Positions 32,009 through 44,671 of a stretch of DNA of 64,000 nucleotides are shown piece after piece. The notes below the pieces were generated by a model that was given only the letters and a program-made list of their open reading frames with translations, had not been told where the DNA came from and made no database searches. Position 1 is the first letter of the stretch; every line of letters begins with the position of its first letter. Source of the DNA: Brachynemurus nebulosus (lineage: Eukaryota > Arthropoda > Insecta > Neuroptera > Myrmeleontidae); contig JAPWDM010000023.1 in assembly GCA_035578155.1 (NCBI GenBank), forward strand, positions 3,075,829 to 3,139,828, read 5' to 3'. A program made the position numbers and the translations under genes.

Positions 32009-32705
32009 TTGATTAGTATGGAAACACTAAATGCGAGTCGAATTTAAATTGACAATTTAACTCATGTGTATCAAGTCCCGTAAGAATATTGTAGTTTTTT
32101 CATTTTTGCCATGGAAATAAATTTAGGACAGATTTTTACAGCGAAAAAAATGGTACAAAACATTTCATTGTAGGTAAACACGATAAAAAGAAACAAAAAT
32201 TCGTATTGGTAAACGTAATTGATTTCAGAACCATAGTAATAATGTATTAAATAATAATATGAATTATATAAATTTATTTTATTCGTTAAATTGTCTTACC
32301 GTATTACACTTGAATTTTATATTTTTTCTGAATAAATGTGTGTTTTCTGCAACTCAAATTTCTTGCCTAAAAGCAATTTAACTCGAGGAACTGACAACCC
32401 AAAAACGCTTCAGTTTCGCTGTCGCCTTTTTGTTAGTTGACAGTTCTTCTCGTTAAATTGCTAAGCAAGAAATTTTCATTATATATATAAACACAAACTT
32501 ATTTGAAAAAATACCAACCTCTCGTGTAATAATAAGAGAAAAATAATCATTCTATTAATAATGACTTTTGTTGTCAGAGGTTTCTTTCAGAAATAACTTC
32601 ATTAATATATAAATATCAAAACTGTTCGAGTATCGGATCGCGTTTGAGTATGGAGGCTTTCACGTTATTAGCAGTACTACTGCTATTTTTTTAAACACAG
32701 GTGTA

Positions 32706-35190
32706 TTAACAATTATTATACTATGGAAATAATAGTTTAACAACTGAAAAAAAGAGTACAAAATATAAAATACAGTAAAAAAGGGTTTTTGAATTTTAAG
32801 AATTGCACAAATCTGGATATTTTGCGAAAGAACATGCATAATTATAATACATAGTATTATTTTTGTACTTGGGTACTTATCACAGTTGACAATGTTTAAA
32901 AATAAAATATAATAAATATTTGAAAAAAATAAATCTAAAAGAGCAGATAGGAAACCAGTTAAGTCAAAGAGCAGTACAGTATGTTCCCTGCTGTGCACAA
33001 ATAACAATGTTCGCAGTAGCAGCGATCACAAGAACAGTCACACGACTAGTAAAATAAATGAAAAGATGTATAAATATGTATTCAATTCAGTTATTAAGTG
33101 GTTGTAAATGAAATTTCGATATTGATGACCAGATTTAATATTTCAGCATATTAAGGCAGTTTTCTAGTTTAGATATATTAATATCGACCTTTTTTTCTAG
33201 CTTTAATAAAAAATATTACCTACTATTACAAACATAGTATATGGTCGTGGAAATTAAATTCACGTCCTATCAAAACACCAGTGCTGCATCAGCCAAAAAG
33301 ATGGACTGCGTGCCCCAATGTGGACACACTAGTAAGATTTACAATCGAGAAACACTGAGCGTTAACATATAAATACTATCTTTTATATACCTATTAATCC
33401 TATTATTTGAATATAGTTTTAAGAAAAAAAACTCATTTGTGGCACCACGGACCTTTCCAAGTTTTATCGATAGTTCAAAATTCCCACGTAAAATTCCTTT
33501 ACTGGCGCTCCCACTAACAATTTAAATCAAAATTAAGTTTTCGTCCTCATGAATTAGGTTACTGAGTTTAAGGTTGTTGTGGCATGAGGGCTGACTAGAG
33601 AAAAAATAATAAAAATTTGCATCCAGATTCTCAAAAAGGTATTTTATCATCCTATGAAAGAACAAAAAAATTTGGTCGCTGAGAGTCGAGAAAAAAATTA
33701 CCAAAGTTGAGTAAAAATACATGGGTGCTTATGGAGACATGTGAATTTTTTTGTTTCGAATTTAAAAAAAAAAATAGTTCCACTAAAGAGAATTAAATAA
33801 AAAAACTGATTTGATATGGTTTAACCAATAAAGAATCGATACTCAAAATTCAGTTGCGATCCGGTCGACTGAACTTTAGATTTTTTGATCTAAAGTATCG
33901 AAAACGTCTAAATTAGTGATAACATTGGCAACACTGTTATGTATTTGAAATCAAAATAATCTGAGAGGGGTTACAGGTCTCGTTAAATCTACTTAACCTC
34001 ATTTTATTTGTTTATAAAACTTCTGAAAATAAAAATATAACTTCTTTGAAAGTATAAAACAGTGCACACTAATAATTGGTGCTAATAACAAAAAACAATA
34101 CGTATTTGAAATAAGTTTTGTTTATTTTCTTCAGTTTAAATTATAATTGAATGAACTGAAATCATCACACCTTTTTTCTATAAAAGTTCAATTGTTTTTT
34201 TTAAATTTATTAACAATAAAGCAAAACCAACTAAAAATTATTCACTTTTTTGCTACAGAATTATAAACTTATTTTCATAACTTTTCATAAATATTTTATT
34301 ATCACATAGACATAAAACACTTAAATAAACTTAAATACAATAGTATTTTACATACATTCTGATGTTCTTATGTATTTTTATTTATTGAAAAGGTTAAAAA
34401 CAACCTAAAATCCCCTATACGTTTCAATGTTACCAACGAAATAGTGGTTGAGTTAGAAAACTAAAGAACAGTGTTAATAGATGGCAGCACTTATTGTTTG
34501 ACTTCAATGTTGCAATATTTTATACAAAGATATAATATTTAAATATTTGCGTAAAGAAAAAATTGCTTTCATCTAAAAGGTTTATAAAAATATTTAATGA
34601 CATTTTAAAATACTTTAATGTTAAAATTATATCTCCATATATTAAAAATTAATAAATTTTCGCTTTGAAATTTCGTTGGATGCAGTTGGCAATACTTTCA
34701 AAAAGCAATGCTTTAATATAGAATTCAGTATCACCACATTTAAAAAACTAAACCTCATGCCATAATAACCTTAATATAAATATTTGTCTAGCAAAAGATC
34801 TTGCGTACTGAAAACAGGTTAACTACTTATATTATAATCCATTAACACTGTATATATTTACCCGGATTGGCCCTATTTAACAATGACATGTATACATATT
34901 TTGCATGTTATCTCCTCCTTCTTAATATATTATAGTACCGCAAACATTCGGCGGTCGCATTTCACCAAAATGTTATCAAACACATACTGTGCTGCGGATA
35001 ATTGACAAACCATTTATGGAAATGCGGCCCGGGAAATGTAATTGAGTTATCACATAGGGTTTTGCAATTCACAGAGGTTATTAAGATTAAACGTTCTGAT
35101 ATTTTAGTATTTAATAGTTTCACATCTACTGCGCTCATGATCATCAGTCATTTTCAAAGTTTATTTATATTACATTATATTATTATATAT
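32706..35190. other. AT-rich stretch, no gene recognised
   Basis: No TIR pair or protein motif was recognised over 2.5 kb. Slightly GC-richer patches near 33,290-33,360 and 34,935-35,060 are unassigned. Confidence 0.35.
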
Positions 35191-35193
35191 TAC

Positions 35194-35920
35194 ATTAGTG
35201 TACAAAACAATTGAAACGCTCTAATAAAATTGAAAACAAAAAGTTTTTAAACAAGGAAACTCTACAAGAAACTACGCCATATTCTGTAAGGAAAACAAAA
35301 ATTCGGGATCGTAATTCGAAAAGGAATAATCATAGAAAACTTCGAAGGAGATATTTAAATGCGACAAGTTTGAAAACAATACTCTAATCGTTTATATAAA
35401 ATGCTTCTTCAAAATTCATCGTTTTGAATTACCAAAAAAGAAAGTTTTATTAGAGAATTTGCACAAATAATGCAGTCAATATAAAACTTTTTAGAATTTA
35501 AATTAAATTTTAAAAAAAATGGCGCGGCATGAGGTCTAACACAGGCGCTTTTTTTTGAAAAGGTTCTTGGTGAACAGTGTAACAATCTTCAAACTGTTTT
35601 ACAGTCAAAGAAAAAAAAATTTGTCATCATTTACATTAGTTTTACTAAGGCGGTACAAAAGATTATCAAAAAAATATTTATAATAAATGGTACCAGTTTG
35701 AAAAAAAAAATTTTGAAAATCGACAAAAAAATTACCCTAATTTGTCTATAAAAAATGTATTTGCGAACCTCTAGATAATTTATCTAAGAAGCTAAAGATA
35801 AAATTTCAAGTCAATCGGATGAAAATTGCTAGAGTTATCTTGCCCACTGTTTTAGAAAACGTAGTTTCGAGAAATACGCATGTAGTTTTAAAACGTGTTT
35901 ATTGTTTTGTATGATTAGCG
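35194..35920. mobile_element. Possible Tc1/mariner-like MITE
   Basis: TAGTGTACAAAACAATTGAA near 35,194 has a weak inverted partner (reverse complement TAATCATACAAAACAATAAA) near 35,900. The match is diverged and the TSD unclear. Confidence 0.4.
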
Positions 35921-35929
35921 TAAAAGGCG

Positions 35930-36283
35930 CACCTTGAGCTTCAAAAATATTGTCAAAATTGCGTGGTGCACGTTATACGCCGGATATAAAACTGAGTTCG
36001 GTAAAAGTTATGACGGTTTGTATTTTAATATATTATTCTGTCAATAGTAAGTGGCCTATCAAATAAATAAAAAAATAAAAGAAAATTTAACAATAGTACA
36101 AGTTTAATAAGATAGAATAAAAAATTAAAATATATAAAAACATAAAAATGATATATAAAATAGATATATTTATCATTATTTTATTATCAAAGTTTGGGTG
36201 CGCGTTATACGGTGAACATACAAAAAAAAAACTAAAAAATTATTCAAAATTTTCGGGTGCACGTTATACGCTGGAAAATACTG
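35930..36283. mobile_element. pogo/Tigger-like terminal region
   Basis: The right end in reverse complement reads CAGTATTTTCCAGCGTATAA then CGTGCACCC, with TA at 36,284-36,285, typical of Tigger-type ends. The submotif GGTGCACGTTATACGC occurs three times (about 35,965, 36,199 and 36,257). No matching left end was identified, so it is likely truncated. Confidence 0.55.
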
Positions 36284-36289
36284 TACTTA

Positions 36290-36985
36290 TAGAAATATAA
36301 TAAATAGTTTAAAAAAGTTAGCGACCAAGCTGAGACACTTCCAAATGCTATGCGCAGCGGAGCGACGATTTTGAACCTTTTCAACCAAACAACGATTTTT
36401 AAAATATATCCACAGTCATAATTCCTTTTGAGCATCATTTCAGAGATGTTAATATATACCATTTGAGTCAATAAAATTATTTTTTTAAGTGATGTAACGT
36501 GTTAATCGAATCTAAAGGTATCTCTTACTATTTACAAGATCCTCACGTTGGAAATTTTTGTTAGGGCCACCTGTATATTAAGATAAATCATGTATAGAAG
36601 AATATTTAAGATTAATACCACTCACTTGTAAGTGATTATTGTAAGTGACATTTCATTAATAGTTTATAGCAAGTTTGATTAAGTAGGTACCTAGTATGTA
36701 TTGTTAATGTTTGCAATTATATGTATAAGTGATGTCACCATCTTATTACACAATATGAAGAAGGTTACACAACACATCAGCAGTTGACTTGGACATCAAG
36801 TGTTTAACGTGAATTTTCAAGTATATGTATATAAAATGGCTGATATAATCTTCAAAGATTATAGTGGTGTATTTTAAACAATTGAGAAGATCGCAACGAT
36901 CGCAGCTTATGTAGTTTATGGATTAAAAGAGATTCTGTAGATACCTCAAATATAACAGAAAATAAATTTTGACTACATACATATA
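36290..36985. other. AT-rich stretch, nothing recognised
   Basis: No gene or repeat boundary supported. Confidence 0.4.
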
Positions 36986-36989
36986 GGTG

Positions 36990-38632
36990 CATACATTGCC
37001 GCCGGAATCGACCAAATTACAAAATGCCTAACCGTTTTACAGAACGTCGCTGTTTTGTCAAAAAAAAAAGGTTAAAAACTTTTAGCCGTTATACAAAACG
37101 GCTAAACTAATATATGCCAAATTATAGTCCGACTTTACAAAACGTTTAGGATTTAGTGTCTACTTTTATCGCTTTTAGGGCTACAATCATATAGGAAACA
37201 CAATACATGCGTCGGTTGTACAATATAATTGTTTTATTATCGTATAAAATAAATGTTAAATAATTTAGCACTACACTGAGAAAAAAATACGGTAATTTTT
37301 ACGGAAATTTCTAGTAAAAAATTACGGAGGTCTCTGGTAATGCGGGCATAAGTGACAGACAAAGGAGAAAGTACGATAAGTATAGTAAAAATTACTCTAT
37401 GGCTCTACTACTCTTACCGTATTATTTATAAGGTTTTTTTTTATTTATTAATAAATAATTGAATTAAAAGAGTTTAAAAAGATATTGATAGAAGGGTAAG
37501 GATTAAAATCAAATTATTAATATTGAAAAAATGTTCTGTGGTTTTTTATTATTTGTGGAAAAACATGTTTCAATAAACATCAATACATATAAAAATCTTA
37601 ATTGTTATATCTTAATTATTAGTTCTTTATTAATAATAAAATAATGCGATTTTCATGAAACACAAACAAGTCCATTAAATAGTTTATTATAAAAAAAATA
37701 GGCACACACAACAATAAGTGGTCTGTTTTCAGTAGAAGCTGTATTCCAAATGATCTTGGTTTGGTGCGGACCACGGTTTACGCGTGCCAGAGCAGTTAGA
37801 AGCAGACAAGCACATAGTCTTCTAGCGTTACCTTGGTGCGATGCCTGTGTGAGAGAGATGCCGAAAGACAGGTTTCAAGTAGAAAATAGAGATAACAAAT
37901 AGGGTGTACTCTCTACTTTTCCTATCAGCTTAGTAAAAATTACACTTTGCCTCCGTAAAAATTCTTCTATCTCTAGTATAATTTAACAAAAATTAAGTAA
38001 ATTTTCCTGGTATCCACTTGAAATTTTACTAGCCCATCGAATTTTACGGAGCAGTATAGGAAAAATTTTTAAGCTGTACAGGAAAAATTTTCAAATGAAT
38101 CGTAAAAAATAATGTTTGAAAGGCATTTTTTATATTGTTGCTTGATAATTTCCTACCGACTGGTCACTTGAGCCTGGTTTACCGGAGGCAGCTCCGTAAT
38201 TTTTACTGTAATTTTTTCTCAGTGTATTAAAGAATATAAATGTGTTAATACCTATGCAAAATATTAACAAAAGCAGTGATTTTAAAGAAAATTTGGTAAT
38301 TATTATTTTTTCAAATGCACCGCATTACGGAAAATTAGTTAAAAAAATAGTAGAACTCAATACCAATACTGGTAAAGTTAAGAAACTTGAAAAAATTCAC
38401 ATATTGATAGAAATTAGTAGAGGGGGAAGCACCATCGAATTCTCATTTTTGGACAAAGGGTAATTATTTACAATTGGAGTTCAGTATTAAATTACCCTTT
38501 AAAATGAGTATACAACACGGCGAAATATGGTAGCCGCATTGACAAACATGACACATTTACAATATGACTAAACCACACTTAGCCCATTTACAAAACGACG
38601 CTAGGCATTTTGTAATCTGAGTGGTGACATAT
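36990..38632. mobile_element. TIR element with TTTACAAAACG motifs, host of 37,274-38,224
   Basis: ATTACAAAATGCCTA at about 37,014 is matched in reverse complement at about 38,602-38,616, with weaker similarity outwards to ACAT. The motif (T/A)TACAAAACG recurs about five times near both ends. No TSD resolved. Confidence 0.6.
37274..38224. mobile_element. TA-flanked element, CACTGAGAAAAAA ends
   Basis: The left end CACTGAGAAAAAAATACGGT, then AATTTTTACGGA, and the right end (reverse complement CACTGAGAAAAAATTACAGT, then AAAAATTACGGA) flank 951 bp. TA at 37,272-37,273 and 38,225-38,226. No coding. Ends resemble those of 49,718-50,439 in plan. Confidence 0.75.
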
Positions 38633-38639
38633 GTATAGG

Positions 38640-40115
38640 TATAACATGTAATGTTCGAAATCTTGGGGTGCTGACAGGACCGTACTTATATTTTCAAAAC
38701 TTGAAACGTTAATAAATCGGGGTAAATACATTTTTTTTAAAATTGTATCGGTATATTCTCTATTAACCATCAACTGTTAATAAAAATTAGTTTCAAGTTA
38801 CAAAAAAGCGTTATTTTAAAAAAATACAAAACTTTTTTTTAAATTAAAATTGTTGAAAATTTGATTGACTGACTGTAACTTAAAACTTGTTAATAAAAAA
38901 ATAAGCTGTCATTTAAAAAAATATTTTTACGAAAACAAAACAATGTGTTGTCTCTCTCACATTTTACTGGAAGAAAAAAGACAATTGATACACATAAATC
39001 ATTTACTTATAACATCAAAACATACCTTACACAATAAATAAAATTAAAATCAGACCAAGCAAGTTGTGACAAGAAATGTATACACGCATATCTAAAATAT
39101 ATTCAAAATATATCGATATAAGAGGGTATTGTCCGTATATAGGTATCCATAATTACCTGTTGTATATATATTTAAAATCGCATCAAAATGTTTTATCTAA
39201 AAAAAATAAACAATTTTTAATACCTTAAAAAAATAAAGACAATACTGTCAGCCCCCAATCTTTTCGATCAGTGATAATATGCAATTGCCCTTCACTCTAC
39301 AATCATTACAAGAAATAGTTTCAAAAAAATGAGACGTTTTGGTTTCTGACATTTATCCACCCCACGCAAAAACGGAGTAGATCAAAATATGCAGGACCGG
39401 TGAGAGGGTGGGGCAGGTGGCGCAATTTCCCGGAAGTTCGGGTCTAAAAAGGGAGTACGCAGCCTCTATTAGGGCTCGAACAGAGTAAGAACACGTTTTC
39501 TTTTTGCTCATCAGTTTTTGGAGAAAAAATATTTGGATAAAATTTTTTTGTTGTACTCGGAGGCCCGTCATTTTTCTCGCCGGCCCAGAAGATATGATCT
39601 ATTATTTCTCAAAGTATTCTTCAAACAAATCAATTGCAAAATATATTTAATCAAGAAACACACTTTTATCAAAAATATTCTTTTTTTTGTATATATATAT
39701 ACTCGTATATATAAGTAATTTTTTTTTACTTAAGAGATCGCGTTGTTTTTAATTATATCGATATAAAAAGTGGTTTATATAGATTCACAATTCATTCAAG
39801 AAGTCCTTTGTAAACTTTCATTTTAATGAAACACAGATAATGTTTATGTATACATGAAATAAGCGTGGCCGCGAAAATAATAAACAGTGACGAAAATAAT
39901 AAATAAAAAGGAAGAAAGATAAATAAACAATAAAAGGGAGAAAATTTCATAGAATATGTTATACGTGGATAGTAAAGAATTGTTCAAGAAGTAATAAATT
40001 GGTAAATAAATTCTTATTTTCTATATGTTTCTATTATATGCAGGCACTCTTGATACTTATGACTTTGTGAGGTCCTCGAATTATACGCCGGAAGGCGAAA
40101 TAAAGTCACTTGAAT
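38640..40115. other. AT-rich stretch, mostly unassigned
   Basis: No gene recognised. A GC-richer patch at 39,355-39,600 (GAGGGTGGGGCAGGTGGCGC) looks like decayed transposon sequence but has no clear ends. Confidence 0.35.
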
Positions 40116-40217
40116 TGATTTTTAGGGTTCCGTACCTTAAAAGAAAATAGGAGCACTTATAAGCTCACTCTCGTGTCCATCTGTTCGTCTGTTTTTCTCA
40201 AAAACTATGTAATTTGT

Positions 40218-41421
40218 AACTGGGGTATCTAAGTATTAACAATAGAGCTTTAATGTGATTATGATAATATTTTATAAATACGTGTAGAAAATAAAACAGA
40301 GTATCATACTTAACGTTTAATCAATTTAACATAGATCAGATTGTGACAATCAATTTGACATAGAAAATTCTTATTTTAGAATTAATTATCTTTATCTTTG
40401 CTTTTTTAAATTAATCATTATTTATTTTTTTTCTGAAGCAATAGTTAATCAGTCTTTAGGTATTAATTAGCAATAATGAAACTCGAATAATTAGCAATAA
40501 GAACTACAATTCAGGGGGGAGGGAACCTTTTTGTTGCACTTCTTGGAGTTCTACTGCGTTTTAGAAATAAGGCAGATACTTTACCTTATGGTCCTTTTTA
40601 TACATAATAATATATGTAGTACCGAACATAGTATGCATTTGTGTTATATTTAAATATTATTATGTTCTACCAACTAAAATCTTTCCATAAAAATATATGT
40701 TATAGTGTACTAAGAGACATATTATTGAGTAAAAAATGGTGGGTGTCGCTAAAGCGTAAGTGCTAAAAAATATTTTACTTAAATTTAAAAATTTAAAAAA
40801 AAATTAGTATAATAAAGGGATACGACATTAATTTTTTTTTATTACTTTGCCTAAGGTGGGTACACAGTATATATTAAACTCAAATAAGTCAGTTCAGTAA
40901 TTTCGTCAAAAAAAAAATTTTTTCGAAAATTTTTGTCTCATTGTGCATTCATAAACTATTAACTTTGGAGGGTTGAAATTTGGCAGGAATGTATTTGGGG
41001 CTAAGAAGTATTATTTCCTATAAAAACAGTCAATTTTCCGTCAAGGGTTGTTTTAGCTGTCTTACCCGGCTACGCCCTTTATATTTTTAAAAAAAGGAAA
41101 TTGATAATGCGGTAAAATTTGAACAAAATACAATACAAGATGGAATATGCTACCGTTTGAAATAAATTCAGCTTCTTTTAGGTATACAATCATGCTTTAG
41201 ATAAAAAAACCGTCGACTTAGAAATGCTCTTTTACCTAATAAAATCTACGCCTTACTCACAACTTTGTTTCGCGGCAACCGGCCGAAGGCTGACTGGTCA
41301 CAACGTGTCCGTAGTCATTCACTGATGACAACAACCGGACGTACTTAATTTGTTCGTGTATAGTTTGGCGGAAATTGGCCTGTTAATACCGACCCCCGTT
41401 AATACTAGCCCCTGTCTCCCC
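40218..41421 (+). mobile_element. GGGGAGACAGGGGC element, copy 2 (left end missing)
   Basis: Aligns in the same orientation with 21,335-22,383: GAGCTTTAATGTGATTATGA near the start, ATAATGCGGTAAAATTTGAA near 41,105, and the terminal GCCCCTGTCTCCCC followed by TA. The left end is replaced by the AGGGTTCCGTACC repeat (40,123-40,225), and an extra segment lies at about 40,850-41,095. Confidence 0.75.
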
Positions 41422-41735
41422 TACTACAAATTTGAGCACAGCACTAGTTTCTTGAATTTTTACAGTTTACCATATAAATAAGATTACCAGAGTTAATTGA
41501 GCTTTGGAACAGGTAAACTAAATCGAAGATATATAATTTTATACCAGAATTATTATATAATTTTAGATATTACTTACCGAAAATTTTCTTTAATTCATTG
41601 GATACATGATTGTAGAAATGGTGGAAATACTAAAGATCTAATTACAAAAAACAGAGTAAACAAACATTTCTTTTTACTTATTTACTTATTTATTTACACA
41701 CAGTGATATTTTTTTATTATACTGAGTACATAATT

Positions 41736-42098
41736 ATCCCACCAAAAAACATTCCATGTTAAAAATTTAGCCAAGACTATTTTACTCTTAAAAGGTTATA
41801 AGATCTAATATTGCACCAAGTTCTAAATAAGTCGGCATCATGGTCAAATCAAGTTATAAGGCTTGGCCGCTTCCCGGAAGTATGGTAAATAGCCAATAGC
41901 ACAATAATCTGCTATGGGCTGTTAATGTTTGGTTTTATTTACCATAGTTTCGCGAAACGGTCAAGCCTTATAATTTGATTTGACCGTGATGCCAACTTAT
42001 TTAGGGCTTGGCGTAATATTAGCTATCATAACTTTTTAAGAGTAAAATAGTTGCGAGTCTTGGCTAAATTTTTAACATGGAATGTTTTTTGGTGGGAT
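41736..42098. mobile_element. Palindromic MITE, ATCCCACC ends (363 bp)
   Basis: Arms of about 150 bp (ATCCCACCAAAAAACATTCC, TTAGCCAAGACT, GGTCAAATCAAGTTATAAGG) pair across a centre near 41,915. A second copy enters the window end at 63,840. TSD not clear. Confidence 0.8.
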
Positions 42099-42111
42099 TT
42101 CAATTCTTTTT

Positions 42112-42263
42112 ATAAGTTGTTCGTGATTTTTTTTGTTTTTTATTTTTACAGGGTGTATTTCCTGGACATAAGAAGCTCTTTTCAGTTCTCTTTGTAGGTT
42201 GTTGGTGTTTCTTTTTCTTTTTACAAGGACTACTTCCTGGACATCAGAAGCTCCTATCTTCAT
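42112..42263 (-). repeat. In-frame 75-bp tandem duplication
   Basis: CCTGGACATAAGAAGCTC at 42,161 recurs at 42,236 as CCTGGACATCAGAAGCTC. On the minus strand both copies stay open and encode related 25-residue units rich in Lys/Arg (GASDVQEVVLVKRKR and RASYVQEIHPVKIKN). The parent protein is not recognised. It may be a fragment of a repetitive coding sequence or a chance open frame. Confidence 0.5.
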
Positions 42264-42269
42264 TGGTCA

Positions 42270-42900
42270 CTCCCTATATCTCTCCCTCTTTTCCTTGTGC
42301 AATTATTGATGGTAATTGGCAACAAGTCTGAACGGTACTAAGCCCTTAGCTAACACACTTCATGGGTCACGTTATTTGTACGCTCAATCCGCCCTGTATA
42401 CCAACACCAAATTTCATTTTATGAATATTTCTTAAAATTTAACATTAGTAGTAGTAAAATACATGTTTGTAGATGGTATTATTAATTTTTGAAAACGTCT
42501 AAATATTTAAAATTCGTACTAAATTCAGTCTTCGGAAATTTAGTACAGTCATGAGGAGTAATCCAGTCATGCGGAGTAAATTTGAGTCCAATTATTTACG
42601 CCTATGCGCTTTTACAACGCTTTTATTAGCTTGATCAGTGATATCGTAAGGAAATCTAAAAACTCACTTGTCACCTACTTCTAATTATCGTTTCGAGTTG
42701 AAACATTGTAAACTACTGCAATTCTATAAGTTACAATATAATTATGTGCATCATAGAGCAAATAAATTGCCGTCATTAAGCGAATAATCGAATAGACATT
42801 TTTTGACGTTTTGAACTGTCAAAAATTTTTAAAAAGTTTTTTTTTCTCATATAGTAACAAGAAAAGTAAATAATTTTTTCATAGTTACAAATACAAAAAA
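42270..42900. other. AT-rich stretch, nothing recognised
   Basis: No element ends or coding motifs seen before the 42,911 element. Confidence 0.4.
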
Positions 42901-42910
42901 TACCAAGAGC

Positions 42911-43804
42911 ACAGTTTACATAATAGTTTGTTTCACAAACAGTTACGAAACGAGATGACGTAAGAGTGTCATTTGGAATTCAAAAATTCCAAAGGGTTAT
43001 GCATGTTATGTACCTAAATAATGCATAACATTTTGCATACTAATACAGTGAAAATATCATCACTAAAGTAAATTTAATTTAGAAAAATAAATTTGCAGAT
43101 AAAATTATTTTGTGAAAATTTACAGTTGATAATTATGTAAATTATTTAATTTTGTCTAAGTTTCACTGACTTTTTTAAAATTTTTAACAACGATGGCAAT
43201 GGAATTTTAACTTTCATTAAATTTTTTTTATTTAAAGCTTGTCATCAGTTATTTTTGATATTTCCTTGTAATTTTAGTGTGTTTTATGATCTGTAAGATA
43301 TTTCTGATATGTATTTAATTATCACGGTGGCTTAAAATGTCTGGTGATAACTCTTGTGCTGATAAATTTTGTTTAAATCATTCAAAACAAAATTCCAATT
43401 TATGTTTTTCCTGAGTGCCGTTTGATGCAAATTTGTAAGTATTATTATAATTTGAATGCTTATGTAAAAATACGTTAAATAATAAATAATTATTAATATT
43501 TTATAATAATTCAGTGAATATTTTCGATTTCGACAGTTTTTGGTGCTACTAGGTCGTGACGATCCAAATTCTCGTGTTGAATACTGTCATCAATTTCACG
43601 TTTGCTCAATTCATTTTGAAGAAAGTTGCTTTTAGTTGTTCATATGATTTAACATGACCATTATCAACCCTCAATCTCACATGTACAAACACATACAATC
43701 ACATAAGTAAAAAAGGACATACATAATCGTTTGTACTTATATCAAAAAAGGATAGAAAGTGCGTTTCGCTACTGCCTATGGTAATAATCTTTTATTTATA
43801 CTGT
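42911..43804 (-). mobile_element. Mutator-like (9-bp TSD) element, copy 2 (894 bp)
   Basis: Inverted copy of 11,128-12,638 without the nested insertion. The 9-bp duplication ACCAAGAGC is perfect (42,902-42,910 and 43,805-43,813). TIRs begin ACAGT. At 42,920-42,940 it carries the uninterrupted TTTGTTTCAC target that in copy 1 holds the tRNA-like insertion. No transposase. Confidence 0.9.
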
Positions 43805-43954
43805 ACCAAGAGCTTTTTAATTTGATTTTAATTTTATTTTATTTACTAATAAATATACCTACAATATACTTTATTATTTATAAGAAGTTGAAGAGGGAAA
43901 TCACGGATTTGTTAATTTTCTCGTTAGTTGTATGCCAAACTCAGCCTACATACC

Positions 43955-44060
43955 AAATTTCAACTTTCTAAGACTTCGGGAAGTACTCTATAATTTTGAT
44001 GATCATCAGTGAGTGAGTGACGAATTTAATGAAATTTGCGTATTAATAAAATCTAAAGTA
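43955..44060 (+). repeat. Insect-type repeat tail (GATGATCATCAGTGAGTGAG)
   Basis: The order CAAATTTCAACTTTCTAAGA, TCGGGAAGTACTCTATAATT, GATGATCATCAGTGAGTGAG is one I recall as recurrent in insect genomes. Only one copy occurs here and its element class is not decided. Confidence 0.4.
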
Positions 44061-44293
44061 CTAAAGCTATGAAATTGAAATTTGATATATGCCATTAGGC
44101 TTGTGACTGCATTCTATTCTGATGATTTGAGCTCTTAAGTATTATCCAGATCGAAGTTATCAGGGTCCAAACATAGGCTGAACTGCTTCGAGAAACGATA
44201 CAGCAGTGCCCTGTGTGTTTTGTTTTGCTCGTTTTGGCGGGGGCACTGCCGGGCCCCCAGATCTGTGGCGAAAAATTTTCTTAGTGGCATGAA

Positions 44294-44671
44294 TTGATTG
44301 TCCAGCGTTTAATAGAAAATTCAATAGATCCAATAATAATTTTGGAAAATATTCCAAAAAATTTAAAATTATCTTTTACGGAAAAAGAATTTAAACTTCG
44401 GGGAATAATTAATTGGCAACAACCATTTACAGACTCCAGAAAACAAATAAGTTATAATGAACTCCAACTGAAAGAACACTACACGGCATTGTGTCTTCGA
44501 AGACAGCAATGGTTTATATACGACCAAAAAGAAGACAAAAGATCAGATAATTTTAAGGTATCGCCACAAACTTATCTATTCTTATCAGCTGCCCTTATAG
44601 TAGTCAAAGTGCCGTTAAAAATCTCGTCTGGGGGCCAACCAGCCATTCGTTTCCCGGGATACCCTTTATAG
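44294..44671 (+). pseudogene. Possible ubiquitin-hydrolase-like C-terminal fragment
   Basis: A 125-codon open frame reads like a real protein: LSFTEKEFKLRGIINWQQP, then HYTALCLRRQQWFIYDQKED. A His-Tyr-Thr-Ala block followed by Trp and Tyr-Asp resembles the catalytic-His region of ubiquitin C-terminal hydrolases (HYTAY...W..YDD), although the second Asp is Gln here. The ATG is probably internal and no N-terminal catalytic Cys box is visible. It lies between C/G-rich segments (44,220-44,265 and about 44,630-44,660), so it is likely a transposed or processed remnant. The class assignment is tentative. Confidence 0.4.

Larger units (their letters stand above)
30000..32665. mobile_element. TA-flanked element, ACGTAAAA(A/G)CCCCTATA ends
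   Basis: The left end ACGTAAAAACCCCTATATTT and the right end (reverse complement ACGTGAAAGCCTCCATACTC, then AAACGCGATCC) match the TIR of the short MITE at 52,058-52,185. The match with that MITE continues through CGAACAGTTTTGATATTTAT on the right. TA at 29,998-29,999 and 32,666-32,667. The left end is truncated after about 30 bp by the 30,038 element. Confidence 0.6.
29814..32703. mobile_element. Outer TA-flanked TIR element of a three-layer nest
   Basis: The left end CATCTATGTTCAAAAAAATA, then GCAGTAG, is matched in reverse complement at the right end by CACCTGTGTTTAAAAAAATA, then GCAGTAG. This is 24 of 27 bases. TA occurs at 29,812-29,813 and 32,704-32,705. It contains 30,000-32,665, which itself contains 30,038-30,918. 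No transposase frame was found. Confidence 0.6.
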
